Positions 30,136-40,861 of a DNA stretch of 64,000 bases are shown piece after piece. Under the pieces are notes generated by a model, which saw nothing but the letters and a program-made list of their open reading frames with translations, was not told where the DNA came from and made no database searches. Position 1 is the stretch's first letter, and every line of letters starts with the position of its first letter. The position numbers were made by a program, and so were the translations under genes. This DNA comes from CBDFMG01 sp965221205 [NCBI: bacterium] (GTDB lineage Bacteria; SM23-31): NCBI GenBank assembly GCA_965221205.1, contig OZ244870.1:496001-560000 (forward strand), read 5' to 3'.

Positions 30136-30687
30136 TCAGACTCGGCTACCAAACTTCCCCGGGCAAGTATTGCGAATCAGAATGAGCGGCTTCCTCTCTG
30201 GGAACGGCGTAGAACCCCGGAGTTTGCAGGTGACTTTGTACTTGGATATGTTCAGGACAAGTACACCGAGAGGGATAATAATGTAGAAATAATCGACTGG
30301 CGTGAAAATCAATTGATTCTTGCCGAAGTTGCAATCAGGGATCTCGACATTGCAACGGCAGTTGGTCATATCAACAATGTCAGGGATTATCATGGTCTCA
30401 CTCTTACCACGGAAGCCGACCTCAATAACTTCAGTGAAACAAAAGGTGGCGCAAGTACAGCAGATGCGGTGTTGTATCCCCGTGCGGTCGGAAATTTGGT
30501 GACAGGAGCGTTGGGGTATCTCATTGAGGAGCGCGACAAAACATTGTGGATGAAAGGGACGAGGATGGTTGACCAGAAGAGATTCGACCTCTGGTATCTT
30601 GAAGTATTTACATGAAGTTATCAGCCGATCCCGACAAATGAATCGAAAGTGAATCCGAATCTTAAAGACAGGGCAAGAGATTTGTAA
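30136..30687 (+). pseudogene. 3' half of a third SusD gene
   Basis: The frame from about 30136 reads PRASIANQNERLPLWERR, then VEIIDWRENQLILAEVAIRD, YLIEERDKTLWMKG and YQPIPTNESKVNPNLKD to the stop at 30687. These are all landmarks of SusD C-terminal halves. A TGA at 30613 replaces the Trp codon found at the same place in the paralogue (FW-YQP). The first half of the gene is missing. It is a relic of a third SusC/SusD pair. Confidence 0.88.
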
Positions 30688-30727
30688 TGTTTGGAACTGG
30701 TTGGGAGAATATCGTATTCAAAAAACG

Positions 30728-30761
30728 TTACTCCGTTAATATAATGGAGTAACTTTTTTTC
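30728..30761 (+). terminator. Rho-independent terminator
   Basis: A perfect 8-bp stem GTTACTCC / GGAGTAAC (30728-30735 and 30747-30754) encloses an 11-nt loop and is followed by seven T. It ends the SusC/SusD region before the M24-like gene. Confidence 0.9.
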
Positions 30762-31018
30762 AGAATATTCAAGAAATACAAGATGGCTGAAAACTCACCT
30801 GAATCCGCATAATTATATTGTGTTTTTTAGTTGTATTACTAACTTATAATGTTAGTTATATCCAAGAATTTTTCTCCGGTTTCTGTATTCGTGGGTCACA
30901 TACATAATGCTTGGAATTACCAATTGTTATCTTTAAAGAGAATTATATCTTATGATCCTGATTTTTTCAATAAATGAATAGTATTAAAATATAATTTCTG
31001 AATAAAAGAGGATGTTTC

Positions 31019-32425
31019 ATGATTAAAAAACGGGCAATATCCGTCATTTTTACCCTTATTATCCTTGTGATCGGAACTGATGCTTTTGCCCAGACAGCAA
31101 AGCAAAGGTATGAGATTCTGAGACTTATACGACATGAAAAATTTGATCTCATTCTACCCGGTGCGATGCGGGACAATAATGTTGATATGTGGATCCACGT
31201 CGTGAAGGATGGCGATCCCGACCCCCTCGACCTGGATTTGGGAGGAGATATTGACTTTTCTGTGACCGATACACTCGGTTACTATATCTTTACGGACCGC
31301 GGTGGCGACAGGATCGAGAGAGCGCTTTTCGGCGGATCCGCAGAGCGGGGTCTTTACGATATATTCGACACCGAAAAAAACCTGCGGGCGTTCGTAGAGG
31401 AGCGGGATCCTAGGGTGATCGCCGTCAATATGTCCACCTGGCTTCATGCAGCCGACGGTCTTTCTTATACCGCATATTTGAGGCTGACCAAAGTATTGGG
31501 TGAGCAATATGCCGAAAGGCTTATTTCTTCGGAAAATGTCATAACCGATTTCCGTGTGAGAAGGATTCAGCGGGAGATCATCGCATTCGCAAATGCATGT
31601 GAAATTCATAGACAGATCCAGGAAGCAGCTATCCGAAGGATCCAGCCGGGGATAACGACACGCGAAGATATTGGCTGGTGGGCTGAGGACCAGCTTATTT
31701 CCCGGGGAATGACTCCCAGATTTGCTCAAAACGGCAGCGGTCCCAGTGTGCTGTATTCCGCTGTTACAAAACCTTCAGAATCGGTGGGTACCTTCGGCGA
31801 AACTACCGTGGCATATAGTTCAGAAACCGGGAAACCCGACTATATTTACAAGCGAGGCGATTTTCTTTCCTGGGACTGGGGCGTCAGTTATCTGAACTTC
31901 GGTACCGACTATAAAAGAAACGCATATATTCTTCGGGATGGCGAAACCAGGGCGCCTGAAGGTCTCCAACATGCTTTCGACCGCGGTTTACGGGCAAGGA
32001 AGATCATCCGAAAAAATATCAGGGCGGGCCGTACGGCAGGTGAAGTGCTGAATGCGGTTGTCCGCACATTGGAAGCCGAAGGGTATATCTATACTCCTTA
32101 TTCCGATATCGGATCCATCGACAAGCAGATCGTTGATGCACTCGGCGATAATGAGAAGTCAGGAATCTCGCTCGATTTCCATCCACTTGGCAACACCGGC
32201 AACGGTGATACCGAACCTGGTGCGAGATTCGCACCATTCAGTCCCGCCCGTCTACTTTTTGAAATTCAACCGAACCATCTGTTTTCATTTGAATACATGG
32301 TCCATACATGGATTCCCGAAGGGAATGGCAGAGTAAGCATTAATTTTGAAGATAACCACATCGTTACAGAAAATGGTGTCGAATGGCTATATCCTCCTAA
32401 CGAAAAGATTATTATAATACCTTAA
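31019..32425 (+). CDS. Secreted M24-fold (aminopeptidase P/creatinase-like) protein with complete metal site
   Basis: This 468-residue protein has a Sec signal peptide (cleavage near DAFAQ). The N-terminal creatinase-type domain begins KFDLILPGAMRDNNVDMWIH, and a C-terminal pita-bread domain follows. All five expected metal ligands can be aligned: D in LSWDWGV, D in GTDYKRN, H in DFHPLG, E in SFEYMV and E in NFEDNHIVTENG. Family enzymes cleave Xaa-Pro bonds or hydrolyse creatine-like amides, so a periplasmic or surface hydrolase is likely. It is the best preserved + strand member of a nine-locus family in this window. Confidence 0.8.
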   Translation: MIKKRAISVIFTLIILVIGTDAFAQTAKQRYEILRLIRHEKFDLILPGAMRDNNVDMWIHVVKDGDPDPLDLDLGGDIDFSVTDTLGYYIFTDRGGDRIERALFGGSAERGLYDIFDTEKNLRAFVEERDPRVIAVNMSTWLHAADGLSYTAYLRLTKVLGEQYAERLISSENVITDFRVRRIQREIIAFANACEIHRQIQEAAIRRIQPGITTREDIGWWAEDQLISRGMTPRFAQNGSGPSVLYSAVTKPSESVGTFGETTVAYSSETGKPDYIYKRGDFLSWDWGVSYLNFGTDYKRNAYILRDGETRAPEGLQHAFDRGLRARKIIRKNIRAGRTAGEVLNAVVRTLEAEGYIYTPYSDIGSIDKQIVDALGDNEKSGISLDFHPLGNTGNGDTEPGARFAPFSPARLLFEIQPNHLFSFEYMVHTWIPEGNGRVSINFEDNHIVTENGVEWLYPPNEKIIIIP

Positions 32426-32529
32426 TTATCTGTTACACGATCTTTAAGTCAAATTTTGTAACAATAAGCGTTATTGACATTCAGATAAAAGCGCCAATTA
32501 AAACGTAACTATCCCTCTAAAGATATGGT

Positions 32530-32890
32530 ATGCGAAGGACATTTATTTTACCTGCATTGTTATCAATTATTGTCCTCGTCCCAGTATTAAATGCACAGAC
32601 TCAGGATTCAGAAGCAAAAGCACTGTCGGAATAGCGGAATCAGATTCGCCGTGATAAGTTTGACATCATCCTGCCACAAGTCATACGGGAGTACAATATC
32701 GACACGTTGATTCAAGTAATATAGAGAAGGAAAACCTGATCCCATTGCCGGAGACCTGGACAGTACCGCCGGTGTTTTCATCTTTACGGACGTCGAATTT
32801 ACGGACGTCGAAGAATTTGTTGCCGAACGTAACCCAAAACGCAGCTGTGACCGTGATGAATGGGATCCCAGCAAGACTAACGGTAATTAG
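32530..32890 (+). pseudogene. M24-fold gene remnant
   Basis: From the ATG at 32530 a signal peptide (LPALLSIIVLVPVLNAQ) is followed by RNQIRRDKFDIILPQVIREY and GVFIFTDV, then EEFVAERNPKR. These are landmarks of the N-terminal domain of the family. In-frame stops occur after KALSE and VIQVI, and the pita-bread domain is absent. It is closest in pattern to the family members at 47602 and 56279. Confidence 0.85.
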
Positions 32891-32932
32891 GTTGTTTTCG
32901 GAGTAAGTCTAAGAAAAAGAGGAGTCCGAAAT

Positions 32933-33952
32933 ATGTCTGTAATGAAGAAAAATCGGAACAATTTGATGCCCCGAATACGGGATGTTCATATAATGATCAC
33001 CGCGGCAGGCGCTTTTTTACTTTTTGTGGCGTGTGGAGTCGGCCAAAGAGGAAATGGGATGGGGAACGGACCGATTGAGACAGGTTCGCTTGATGTGAAT
33101 TGGATTTACGGTTCCGATCCGTGCAGCAGCAATATCGATCCGAAATTCCAGGTGTACCGCTATACGGAGAATACCTACATTCTCAGGCAGAACAAATGCG
33201 TCAGCCGTCATTCTCCTTTCAGCTATTTATTGTTCGGGAAGGAACGAGCGATATTATTCGATACCGGAGCGATACCTGACGCAAGTGAAGAAGCGGATGA
33301 AAAAGAAGAGAACGGGCTGAAAGAGATTGTTGACGGTATAATCTCCGATTGGAGCGCTGAGCAGAGTAGAGAACGCCCCAGGTTGACTGTGGCACATTTT
33401 CATAACCATGTCGATCATCTCTATGCCGATCCGCAGTTTGAAGCTGATGATAGTGCCGTTGTGGTCGGTACCGGTCCGGAAGCCGTTGCGGAATTTTTCG
33501 GATTAACAGACTGGCCGAATACTACCGCGACATTTGATCTCGGAAACCGAGCATTAACAGTGATACCGATTCCGGGTCATACTGAGGACAGCATAACGAT
33601 CTACGATCCCTGGACACAGTTTCTTCTGACCGGTGATTCGGTCTATCCCGGATATATTTTCGTTCCCGACTGGGCTGAGCTGACAAGAAGTATGAACAGG
33701 CTGGTCGAATTTGCCGATGAATATCCGGTGTCATACATACTGGGAACCCATATCGAAATGACGACTTCTCCGGGTGAAGGATACGGCGGTACGTATGAAC
33801 CGAACGAGCATGTACTACAACTAAATACCGGACATTTACTTGAATTACGCGACTCCCTTGTGGAGTTACTGGATGCTCCTGCAGAAAAGGTCCACGACGA
33901 TTTCATTATTGTCCCAAGGGTATTCGGTCCCGAAGCCTTCGGAAACAATTAA
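32933..33952 (+). CDS. MBL-fold metallohydrolase lipoprotein
   Basis: This 339-residue protein carries a lipoprotein signal (FVACG, Cys34). A metallo-beta-lactamase fold follows with HNHVDH at 157-162 (the HxHxDH zinc motif), a later PGHTEDS histidine, LTGDSV aspartate and GTHIEM histidine. The set of ligands looks complete, so it is probably an active periplasmic hydrolase, substrate unknown. An AGGAG ribosome site precedes the start. A broken duplicate of codons 40-153 is found at 24495-24832. The next gene downstream is the DUF885-like pseudogene. Confidence 0.88.
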   Translation: MSVMKKNRNNLMPRIRDVHIMITAAGAFLLFVACGVGQRGNGMGNGPIETGSLDVNWIYGSDPCSSNIDPKFQVYRYTENTYILRQNKCVSRHSPFSYLLFGKERAILFDTGAIPDASEEADEKEENGLKEIVDGIISDWSAEQSRERPRLTVAHFHNHVDHLYADPQFEADDSAVVVGTGPEAVAEFFGLTDWPNTTATFDLGNRALTVIPIPGHTEDSITIYDPWTQFLLTGDSVYPGYIFVPDWAELTRSMNRLVEFADEYPVSYILGTHIEMTTSPGEGYGGTYEPNEHVLQLNTGHLLELRDSLVELLDAPAEKVHDDFIIVPRVFGPEAFGNN

Positions 33953-34143
33953 CAATGTGAATGAGTTTATGGACATTAATGATGATCCGCAGAATCGAAC
34001 GATCGGAACCGGAATCCTGAGATCCGGTCAATTATCCGCATTTAAACGATTGAGATACTCCAAGCTCAACAGACCCCTCAAATGTAAGCGTGCGTATTCA
34101 AACTTTATATAATTTTTTTAGATCATATTAAAAAAGGAGATCT

Positions 34144-35724
34144 ATGTGGATCATGGGGACCTTGTTAGTTTATTTCAGGAATTTCGCGAGTTTATAAGAC
34201 CAGAGGTTGTCAACGGTGTGCCCGATTTCACAGCCGCCGCAATGAAAAAGCAATACAGCGGATTGCAACAGCTTCAAAAGCGTCTTGCTGCATTCGATAT
34301 TCGTAATTGGAGTGTCGCCCATCAGGTCGACTATCACGTCGTTCGGGCGGAGATGAACGGTGTAGAATTTGACCATCGGGTTTTGAGGCAGTGGGCTCGT
34401 GATCCCGGTTTCTACAATCTTACCGACGGTATATATCCCCGTCTTCTTGTTCACCATTCGAGGAGTTTGTCCAACTGGGGACTGTATAAACCGGAAGTTC
34501 CCCTCCCGGAAAACAAAGTTGCTGATTTCCGGGTAAAACTGGAAACGGTCCCGAAGCTTTTTGCTCAGGCAAAGATAAATCTTACGGAAGCGGCAGGAGA
34601 TCTCGCAACGGTCCGCTATCCGTGTCAAGGAAAAAGACGTCGAGATGCTCACCCGGTTTCGGGTGCAGTTTGCCGAACACTATCCCGGGCTGGTCTCCAC
34701 TGTCGACCGGGCGGTGACCGCTACGGAAGATTTTCGTGACTGGCTTATAGCAAACAAGGATACAATGACTGCGTCTGCCGGAGTAGGGAAGGAGAACTAT
34801 AACTGGTGGATGAAAAATGTCCACCTAATTCCCTACACATGGGATGAGTTTCATACGATGGTCCGGAGCGAATACAACAGAGCGCTATCCTTTTTGAAGT
34901 TGGAAGAACACAAAAACCGGAAACTTCCCGATTTTACATTGACATTGAGCGAAGAAGAAAATATTCGGCGGCAGAGAGAGACTGCGGCAAAAGTCATGAG
35001 TTTTCTCCGTGAAGAAGAGATCATAACCGTCCCTGAGGACCTCCCGCCGCTTCCGCCTGACCACTATCCGCGAATGTGGGGTATGAGCGCGTATCTCAGG
35101 CCTAATTATCGTGGTTATTTCGAACAGACAAATGATCGTGAACCGATGTGTAATGTTCTTCACGTACTATTCAGCCATTATTATGTCGGCGGAAGAAAGA
35201 TATGGTACCAGGCGGGAGACACACGGCCTATTCGCAGCGATATTCGTCTTTATGATATGCATGAAGCCAGATCCGAAGCTTTTGGATTCGGTGTTGAAGA
35301 GTGGCTGATGCAGACAGGTTTATTCGATGATCGGCCAAGATCAAGAGAGATCACGTACATCTGGATGGCATTTCGTACGGCTCGGGCATTGTCAGACTTA
35401 AAAATGCACAGCAACGAGTATACCTTAGAAGAAGGACGTAAGAATTTTGCTGAATTACTTCCCTATCCGTGGGCGGACGAGGACAGTGACGCGGTGTGGT
35501 GGGATACTGAAGAGACTCTGCGCGCACCGGGTCACAGTTCGAATTACACAGTTGGAAAGAATATGATGCAGCAGCTTATGGCAGACAGGTCGAGACAGTT
35601 AGGTGACACATTCACCATTCGACAATTTTTTGATGATTTCATAAACGGAGGCATCATCCCTATTTCTCTGACACGGTGGGAGTTGATCGGTCTCAATGAC
35701 CAGATGCAGTTTTTACTCAGATAA
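34144..35724 (+). pseudogene. DUF885-like peptidase gene, frameshifted
   Basis: Two frames together cover about 525 codons of a DUF885-type protein (YNLTDGIYPRLLVHHSR ... SEAFGFGVEEWLMQTG ... LTRWELIG). The frames join near 34613, where removing one C from GTCCGCT restores LATVAIRVKEKDVEML. The ATG at 34144, placed after AAAAGGAG, opens a different frame that stops quickly, and no signal peptide is present, so the 5' end is also damaged. Family members are secreted or lipoprotein metallopeptidase-like proteins. The family name is from memory. Confidence 0.7.
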
Positions 35725-35751
35725 CCGATCATTTAAAAGGAGAATTATGAA

Positions 35752-35898
35752 ATGACAAAGACAGTAAATTCATGGAACGAATAGGACCCGTTGAAGCACG
35801 TGATACCGTTTGGCGGCGCTTTGCACTGTACCACATTGGACGTGTATCGTGAAGGGAGTTGCGAGAACTACTTGCCGAAGCAGATTGAGGATTATTAA
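35752..35898 (+). pseudogene. Glycine/arginine amidinotransferase-like remnant
   Basis: A single frame of 49 codons starts VNSWNE-stop-DPLKHVI and ends GGALHCTTLDVYREG then LPKQIEDY. The first part matches the start of arginine:glycine-type amidinotransferases (VNSWNEWDPLKHVI) and the second their C-terminus (GGxLHCxTxDVxRxG). About 300 codons between are deleted in frame, and the second Trp codon (TGG) has become TAG. The gene is dead. It sits between the DUF885-like and symporter genes. Confidence 0.72.
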
Positions 35899-35940
35899 TG
35901 TGCTTCGTCTTCAGAAGATTGATACGGGAGAAATCGGATT

Positions 35941-37631
35941 ATGCTCATTGATTGGCTCGTCATTATTGTATATCTAAGCAGTTTAATGGTAATAGGAGTC
36001 TGGAGTGCCAGAAAGATAAAAACAGCGTCAAGCTTTTTTATCACTGAGCGTAACTTCGGAAAGACCATGATGACGTTTTTTAACTTCGGAACGGGGACAA
36101 ATACGGATCAGGCAGTCACCGTAGTGTCAAAGACGTTTGTGTCCGGGGCTTCAGGAATCTGGTATCAGTGGTTATGGTTGTTTGCCACGCCTTTCTACTG
36201 GTTACTGGCTCCGCTGTTCAGGCGTATGAGAGCGGTAACAACAGCAGATTATTTATTCAAGCGTTATGGTCGGAGTGTAGCCGTCCTTTTCGCTCTGGTC
36301 GGCATGGCACAATTATCAGTCAATATTGGTGTAACGCTCAGAGCATCGAGCGCCCTCATTACAGCTGTAACCGGTGGTGCAATCAGCACTGCTCTTGCCA
36401 TATTTGCACTGACAGGTCTGTTCGTATTTTATGGTGTGCTTGGTGGATTGAAAGCAGCGATAATCACCGATTTCATTCAGGGCATTTTAACCTTCGTGCT
36501 CTCATTTATGATTCTGCCATTTGTTTTAAGTGCAGTGGGAGGACTGGGAGGATTAAAAATAATTGTCAATGATCCGTCAATGTTTGAGATTGTAACTCCC
36601 GGTGAGATCACGACACTGTATATCATAGTAATTGCTTTGAATGGACTTATTGGCTGGGTTACAGCTCCCTATTCCATGGCAATGTGCGGTGCTGGCAAAA
36701 GCGAGTATGACTCGAGAGTAGGACTCGTCGGCGGGGATGTTTCTCAAACGGGTATGCACGATCGCATGGGTCCTGACGGGTCTGTGCGGTATAGGCTTGT
36801 ACACAGGTACAGCTGTCAACCCGGACTTTGTTTGGGGCTTCCTGGGACGTGATTTCCTGCCAAATATAGCGCCGGGTCTCATCGGTGTTTTTGTCGCTTC
36901 CATGCTGGCTAGCGGTCATGAGTTCATGTGATTGCTTTATGGTTTCCTCAGCCGCACTGTTCACGGAAAATATTTATAAACCTTTGATCAAGCCTGACCA
37001 GGATGATAAGCATTATATTCTGATAGGGAGAATTGCCTCTGTAGTTGTTGTTATCTTTGGCATTATCGTAGCGTTCGCAATTTCGGGTGTAGTGCAGGGT
37101 TTAGAAGTTATCTGGAAAGTGTATGCAATGATGGGAATCGCTATATGGGCAAGCTTTTTCTGGAGAAAAGCGACTGCTGCCGCTGCTTGGGCTTCAACTT
37201 TGAGCAGTTTTGCAACCTGGTTTTTCACAAGCACTATCGATTTCATTGGCTGGGACTTTAATGCTCATTTTGCCCATTATCTACCCGGCTTCATGTTGTT
37301 TGAAGGTAACCTTTCTCTGCCGTGGCAGATGATTTTCTATTTAACAGTAGGGCTGGTTGTCATGGTAGGTGTGAGTCTGTTTACAAAACCGCCCGCCAAA
37401 GAAAAGCTTGACCGCGTTTATGAATGTCTGCGTACTCCGGTCCTGCCGGGTGAATCCGAAGTCGAACCGCTCACTCTTCCTGAAGGTACAAAACCTGCTC
37501 CGCGATCGGTTTTGATCGAACATCCCGATTTTGAGATTATGAAACCGAGCCAAGTGAGTGTGCTGGGATTCCTTGCATCATGGCTGGCAGTGGGATTGTT
37601 GATCGCCGTATTTATCTGGATCATAAAATGA
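35941..37631 (+). pseudogene. Sodium/solute symporter (SSS family), two frameshifts
   Basis: Three successive frames make one SSS-family transporter of about 560 codons with 12-13 membrane segments (start DWLVIIVYLSSLMVIGVWSA, core NFGTGTNTDQAV, end LIAVFIWIIK). The breaks are single extra G bases. One is in the GGGG run at 36733-36736 (restoring GLVGGMFLKRVC), the other near 36916 (restoring MLASVMSSCDCFM). With two exact one-base insertions, either recent inactivation or sequencing error is possible. Family role: Na+-coupled uptake of sugars, amino acids or small amines. Confidence 0.85.
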
Positions 37632-37721
37632 TACCCGCAACGAAATAAACATAGAAATGTATCATTCAAGCAAAGCAGAATAGTAACAAAAGACACCTTT
37701 TAATCATGAGAGGAGCAAGTC

Positions 37722-38926
37722 ATGATATCTCGAGTATTGGTACTTTTAATAGCTGTGATGTTCACAGTAACTGATGCAATTGCGCAGCGGGGAGGAGATA
37801 CCTTTAATCCACTACCACAGCGTACCGCAGAGACCGATAGAGAAGCGCTCCGTCTGATAAGAAACGCAAAACTTGACCTTATACTGCCTGGAGCCATGCG
37901 TGACAATAATGTGGACATGTGGATTCACGTCACTCGTAATGGAGACCCTGATCCACCGGTTTATGAATTTTGGTCAACCTCCGGTTATTTGATTTTTACC
38001 GACTTGGGGGACAGGATCGAACGTGCGGTTCTCGATCATTGCTGTAAATTCCTTGGATAAGCGTGGACCGCACGTGACTTCACCCTTCAGCGATGGCATT
38101 TCACATACCGACTACCTTCTGTTGACTGAAGAACTCGGTGAACAATATGCAAAGAGACTGGTTTCATCCGAATATCTGATGTATGATTACCTATAGAGGC
38201 TGGTGGAGAGCGGACTTGAAATATATAAGAAAATTCGTACGTGGGTCGACGAAGCTAGAGAGAGGAAATTTGCTGAAATCGTTCCGGGTGTCACCACAAG
38301 AAGTGGCCGTGAGATCCAGAGAGGCGACCTTATATCAATAGGCGGTGGTTTTGAAGGGGAGTACAATCCGCCAGAATGAGGAGGTTTCCCTGCTGACGAC
38401 ATAAAGGGGCCCCGCAGTTGGAAATTCGGGAACTTCCGGGAGCTTACATCAGAAAGAGCCTATGTGCTCCGTGAAGGAGGGGCTGAACCGCCTCCGGACC
38501 TCAAAAAAAACTCTAGTCAGAAGCGATGACAATCCGTAAGGTTTTAGAAGATACCAGCACGGTTGGCCGTACCGGTCGTGCAACGTGGATAATCCTCAAG
38601 CGGATACGTGATGAAGCAGGATTTATCGTTACTGATACAGCAGGATATCACAAAGATCTGTATGCTGAAAAAGCCCAGGTTAGATCGACGTGCATGGCGA
38701 GGGAAAAGGATCGTATGCCCCAGGAATCGGTTCTTATGGTCCGGATTGGCAGCACAATATGACACTCCAACTCTATCACCACTTTGTTATGGAAATGTTT
38801 ATTTATGTGCCATCTCCTACCGAAGAAAACGTTTTAAACGTACATTTTCATGATGGTGCGTATCTCACCGAACGTGGTGTCGAGTATTTTTCACCACCGC
38901 CCAGCGAGATTCGTCTTATTCGCTGA
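37722..38926 (+). pseudogene. M24-fold gene, degraded
   Basis: A signal peptide and N-terminal domain (MISRVLVLLIAVMFTVTDA ... KLDLILPGAMRDNNVDMWIH) run in frame to about 38034. A deletion with frame change then jumps to SDGISHTDYLLLTEELGEQYA. Stops at 38194 and 38378 and a further frameshift precede the recognisable end (GVEYFSPP). The 5' end is very similar to the intact relative at 52140. The domain that would carry the metal ligands is largely destroyed. Confidence 0.9.
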
Positions 38927-38927
38927 T

Positions 38928-38985
38928 GGTTCGTAAATCGTACTGCCCGGGGAGCAGAATTTGCTTGTAAAAGCCAAATGCATAC
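38928..38985 (+). repeat. Dispersed intergenic repeat, copy 2
   Basis: This copy directly follows the M24 pseudogene and keeps TTCG-AAATCGTAC, CCCGGGGAGCAGAAT and CTTGTAAAA, then the weaker tail ATGCATACATTA. Confidence 0.88.
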
Positions 38986-39147
38986 ATTATTATCTCAATT
39001 AGTCCAACTTGTTTTAACGATGTAAATGTGTCATTTGTGTCAATTGGTTTCATCATTTGCACTAAATAAATTGTGGAAGCCATACGCTTAATTATCTGTT
39101 TTTTTAATAGGTTATGTAATGCAATCAATATTATTAATAAACCTTAC

Positions 39148-39192
39148 GACTCATAATCAGTGGGTCGCAAGTTCGAGTCCTGCAGTGCCCAC
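39148..39192 (+). repeat. tRNA 3'-half copy, probable att site of the island
   Basis: These 45 nt repeat 7351-7395 of the CAT tRNA with two mismatches (G to A in the T stem, G to T in the acceptor strand). They cover the anticodon arm, T arm and 3' acceptor strand. No 5' half is present, so it is not a gene. With the integrase remnant beside the tRNA it marks the far end of an integrated element of about 31.8 kb. Confidence 0.9.
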
Positions 39193-39572
39193 ATCTGTAA
39201 CTTCTTAAAAAACAGCATATTGCAGTATGGCTACCGCTTTTATCCCACCTTAGTCTTTTGTGCTATAAGTGCCATGATTACCACCATTTCACACCATTAT
39301 TGGCAAGGTGATAGTATTTCATTCTTAGCATTTCAATATTGTGTACCCCATCATAGCATGGTTAGGAGTCCCATACTGTTGTCATATAGCTACCGACACG
39401 TACATTCTTGGGTCTGAAAAATAATTAGAAGCATATACAAGACTTTAGGTAGGATAGTATTTTGCTATCATAGATAGAGTCACACATAAAAAAAATAACT
39501 CGGATAGTACAAAAATTAGTCTGACCGAACTCCGCTATATACGTAGTATATTGCACGGATATTAGTATATTA

Positions 39573-39600
39573 AGAGGTTCGAGTCCTGCACGCTCCATCA
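39573..39600 (+). other. Second tRNA 3'-end-like scrap
   Basis: The sequence AGAGGTTCGAGTCCTGC then ACGCTCCATCA looks like a T arm plus a 3' acceptor strand and a CCA-like end, with no 5' part. It may be a further old attachment-site relic. Support is weak because the T stem is imperfect. Confidence 0.4.
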
Positions 39601-39809
39601 TATTGAATGCTTTTCGAACCATCATTTCTAATGAAATTTTTATGGTAAATTGAAAATTGAATTATCATAACCCAATCTGACCTGACTTTCTGCACCTAAG
39701 ATTTGGATAAGCTGTTTGACTTTTATAAGGTACAACAGTATTTTACCGATTGGATAGGAATACTTTACTATTTGATTATTAACCATTTTAAAACCGAAAG
39801 GTAATAAAT

Positions 39810-40229
39810 ATGAAGCCAATCATTAGAAATACAATTGCAATATTTGCGGGGATGGCAATTGGATCTTTGGTCAATATGGGTTTGATTATTGTTGGAAGTG
39901 AGCTGATTCTTCCACCTGAAGGAGTTATTGTAACGGATATGGAGAGCCTTAAATCTACAATGCATTTATTTACACCCATGAATTTCATATTTCCCTTTTT
40001 TGCTCATGTTTTGGGTACATTGGCAGGAGCATTTGCTGCATCAATGATTGCCGGAACTCATAAGATGATATTTGCATTAAGCATAGGTTGTATCTTTCTA
40101 GTGGCAGGCATTGCAAATGTAATTCAACTTCCTGCTCCATTGTGGTTCAATGCATTAGATTTGGGATTATCATATATTCCAATGGGATGGTTAGGTTGGA
40201 AATTAACCGAGAAATTTTCTAATAAATAA
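39810..40229 (+). CDS. Small integral membrane protein, function unknown
   Basis: This 139-residue protein is made of four probable membrane segments (about 6-30, 55-80, 84-102 and 110-132). A short polar loop after the first helix contains the segment EGVIVTDMESLKSTMHLF. There is no catalytic motif, and I recognise it only as a hypothetical family common in Bacteroidota-like genomes. An AAAGG ribosome site precedes the ATG. It stands alone, just outside the tRNA-bounded island. Confidence 0.7.
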   Translation: MKPIIRNTIAIFAGMAIGSLVNMGLIIVGSELILPPEGVIVTDMESLKSTMHLFTPMNFIFPFFAHVLGTLAGAFAASMIAGTHKMIFALSIGCIFLVAGIANVIQLPAPLWFNALDLGLSYIPMGWLGWKLTEKFSNK

Positions 40230-40650
40230 TATAAGAAATAGAGTATTTAAAGCATTTTTCACTGAAGTCTTTTGTTGGAAGTTTGTGGATTACGGCCCCG
40301 ATTATACCGCATTGTAGGGGTTCAAAGACAAGTTGGACTTAAATTAAGCTTAAAGTAAAGTGACAGCATTTTTCATGTTTAGGGTGATCTGATCGACGGA
40401 TTAAATTCGTAGACTTAATGGAATATATATTTACAGAAAAGGTTCGAAAAACGTTACACACGCTCCGCTATTAGTCATCACAATAAATAATTAAAGGCAA
40501 TTTCAGCAATTCTCTCCTAAATCCCTATTCACCAAATAAAACCCAAAAAATCATTTACTTTTACAACTCCTCAAATTGTAACCAGCCGGGGGTTTAATTT
40601 TCTTAATCCGCCAATCGAACGGATTTTACTGATCCATTAATCTGAAAAAT

Positions 40651-40735
40651 TTGCAAGTCGTATAGCCCGGATAGCAGAAATCACTTGAAATCGCAAATTA
40701 TATACCTTACTATTTATATCAAACATATCAAAATA
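40651..40735 (+). repeat. Dispersed intergenic repeat, copy 3
   Basis: This copy shows GCAAGTCGTATAGCCCGGA, then CAGAAATCACTTG and the extended tail TATACCTTACTATTTATAT, which is shared with the copies at 42104, 43799 and 51909. Confidence 0.82.
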
Positions 40736-40803
40736 ACCAGTATGCTCCGTAGAAGTACGTCACATTATCATAGTTGTCTTCATCAAACACATACCTAAAA
40801 CTA

Positions 40804-40840
40804 AGCTCTTTTTAAGAATTGATTAGAAAATATCAGTTTT
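40804..40840 (+). promoter_or_regulatory. Conserved upstream element with inverted repeat
   Basis: The element reads CTCTTTTTAAGAATTGATTA then GAAAATATCAG and ends 22 bp before the ATG of the M28 pseudogene. Related elements lie before 44071, 47602 and 56279. Confidence 0.55.
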
Positions 40841-40861
40841 AATCTTTTATCAGGAGATGTT

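Larger units (their letters stand above)
40230..40861. other. Non-coding region with a dispersed repeat and a regulatory-like element
   Basis: These 632 bp carry no gene. They include copy 3 of the dispersed repeat (from 40651) and the inverted-repeat element at 40804-40840 just upstream of the M28 pseudogene. Confidence 0.6.
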
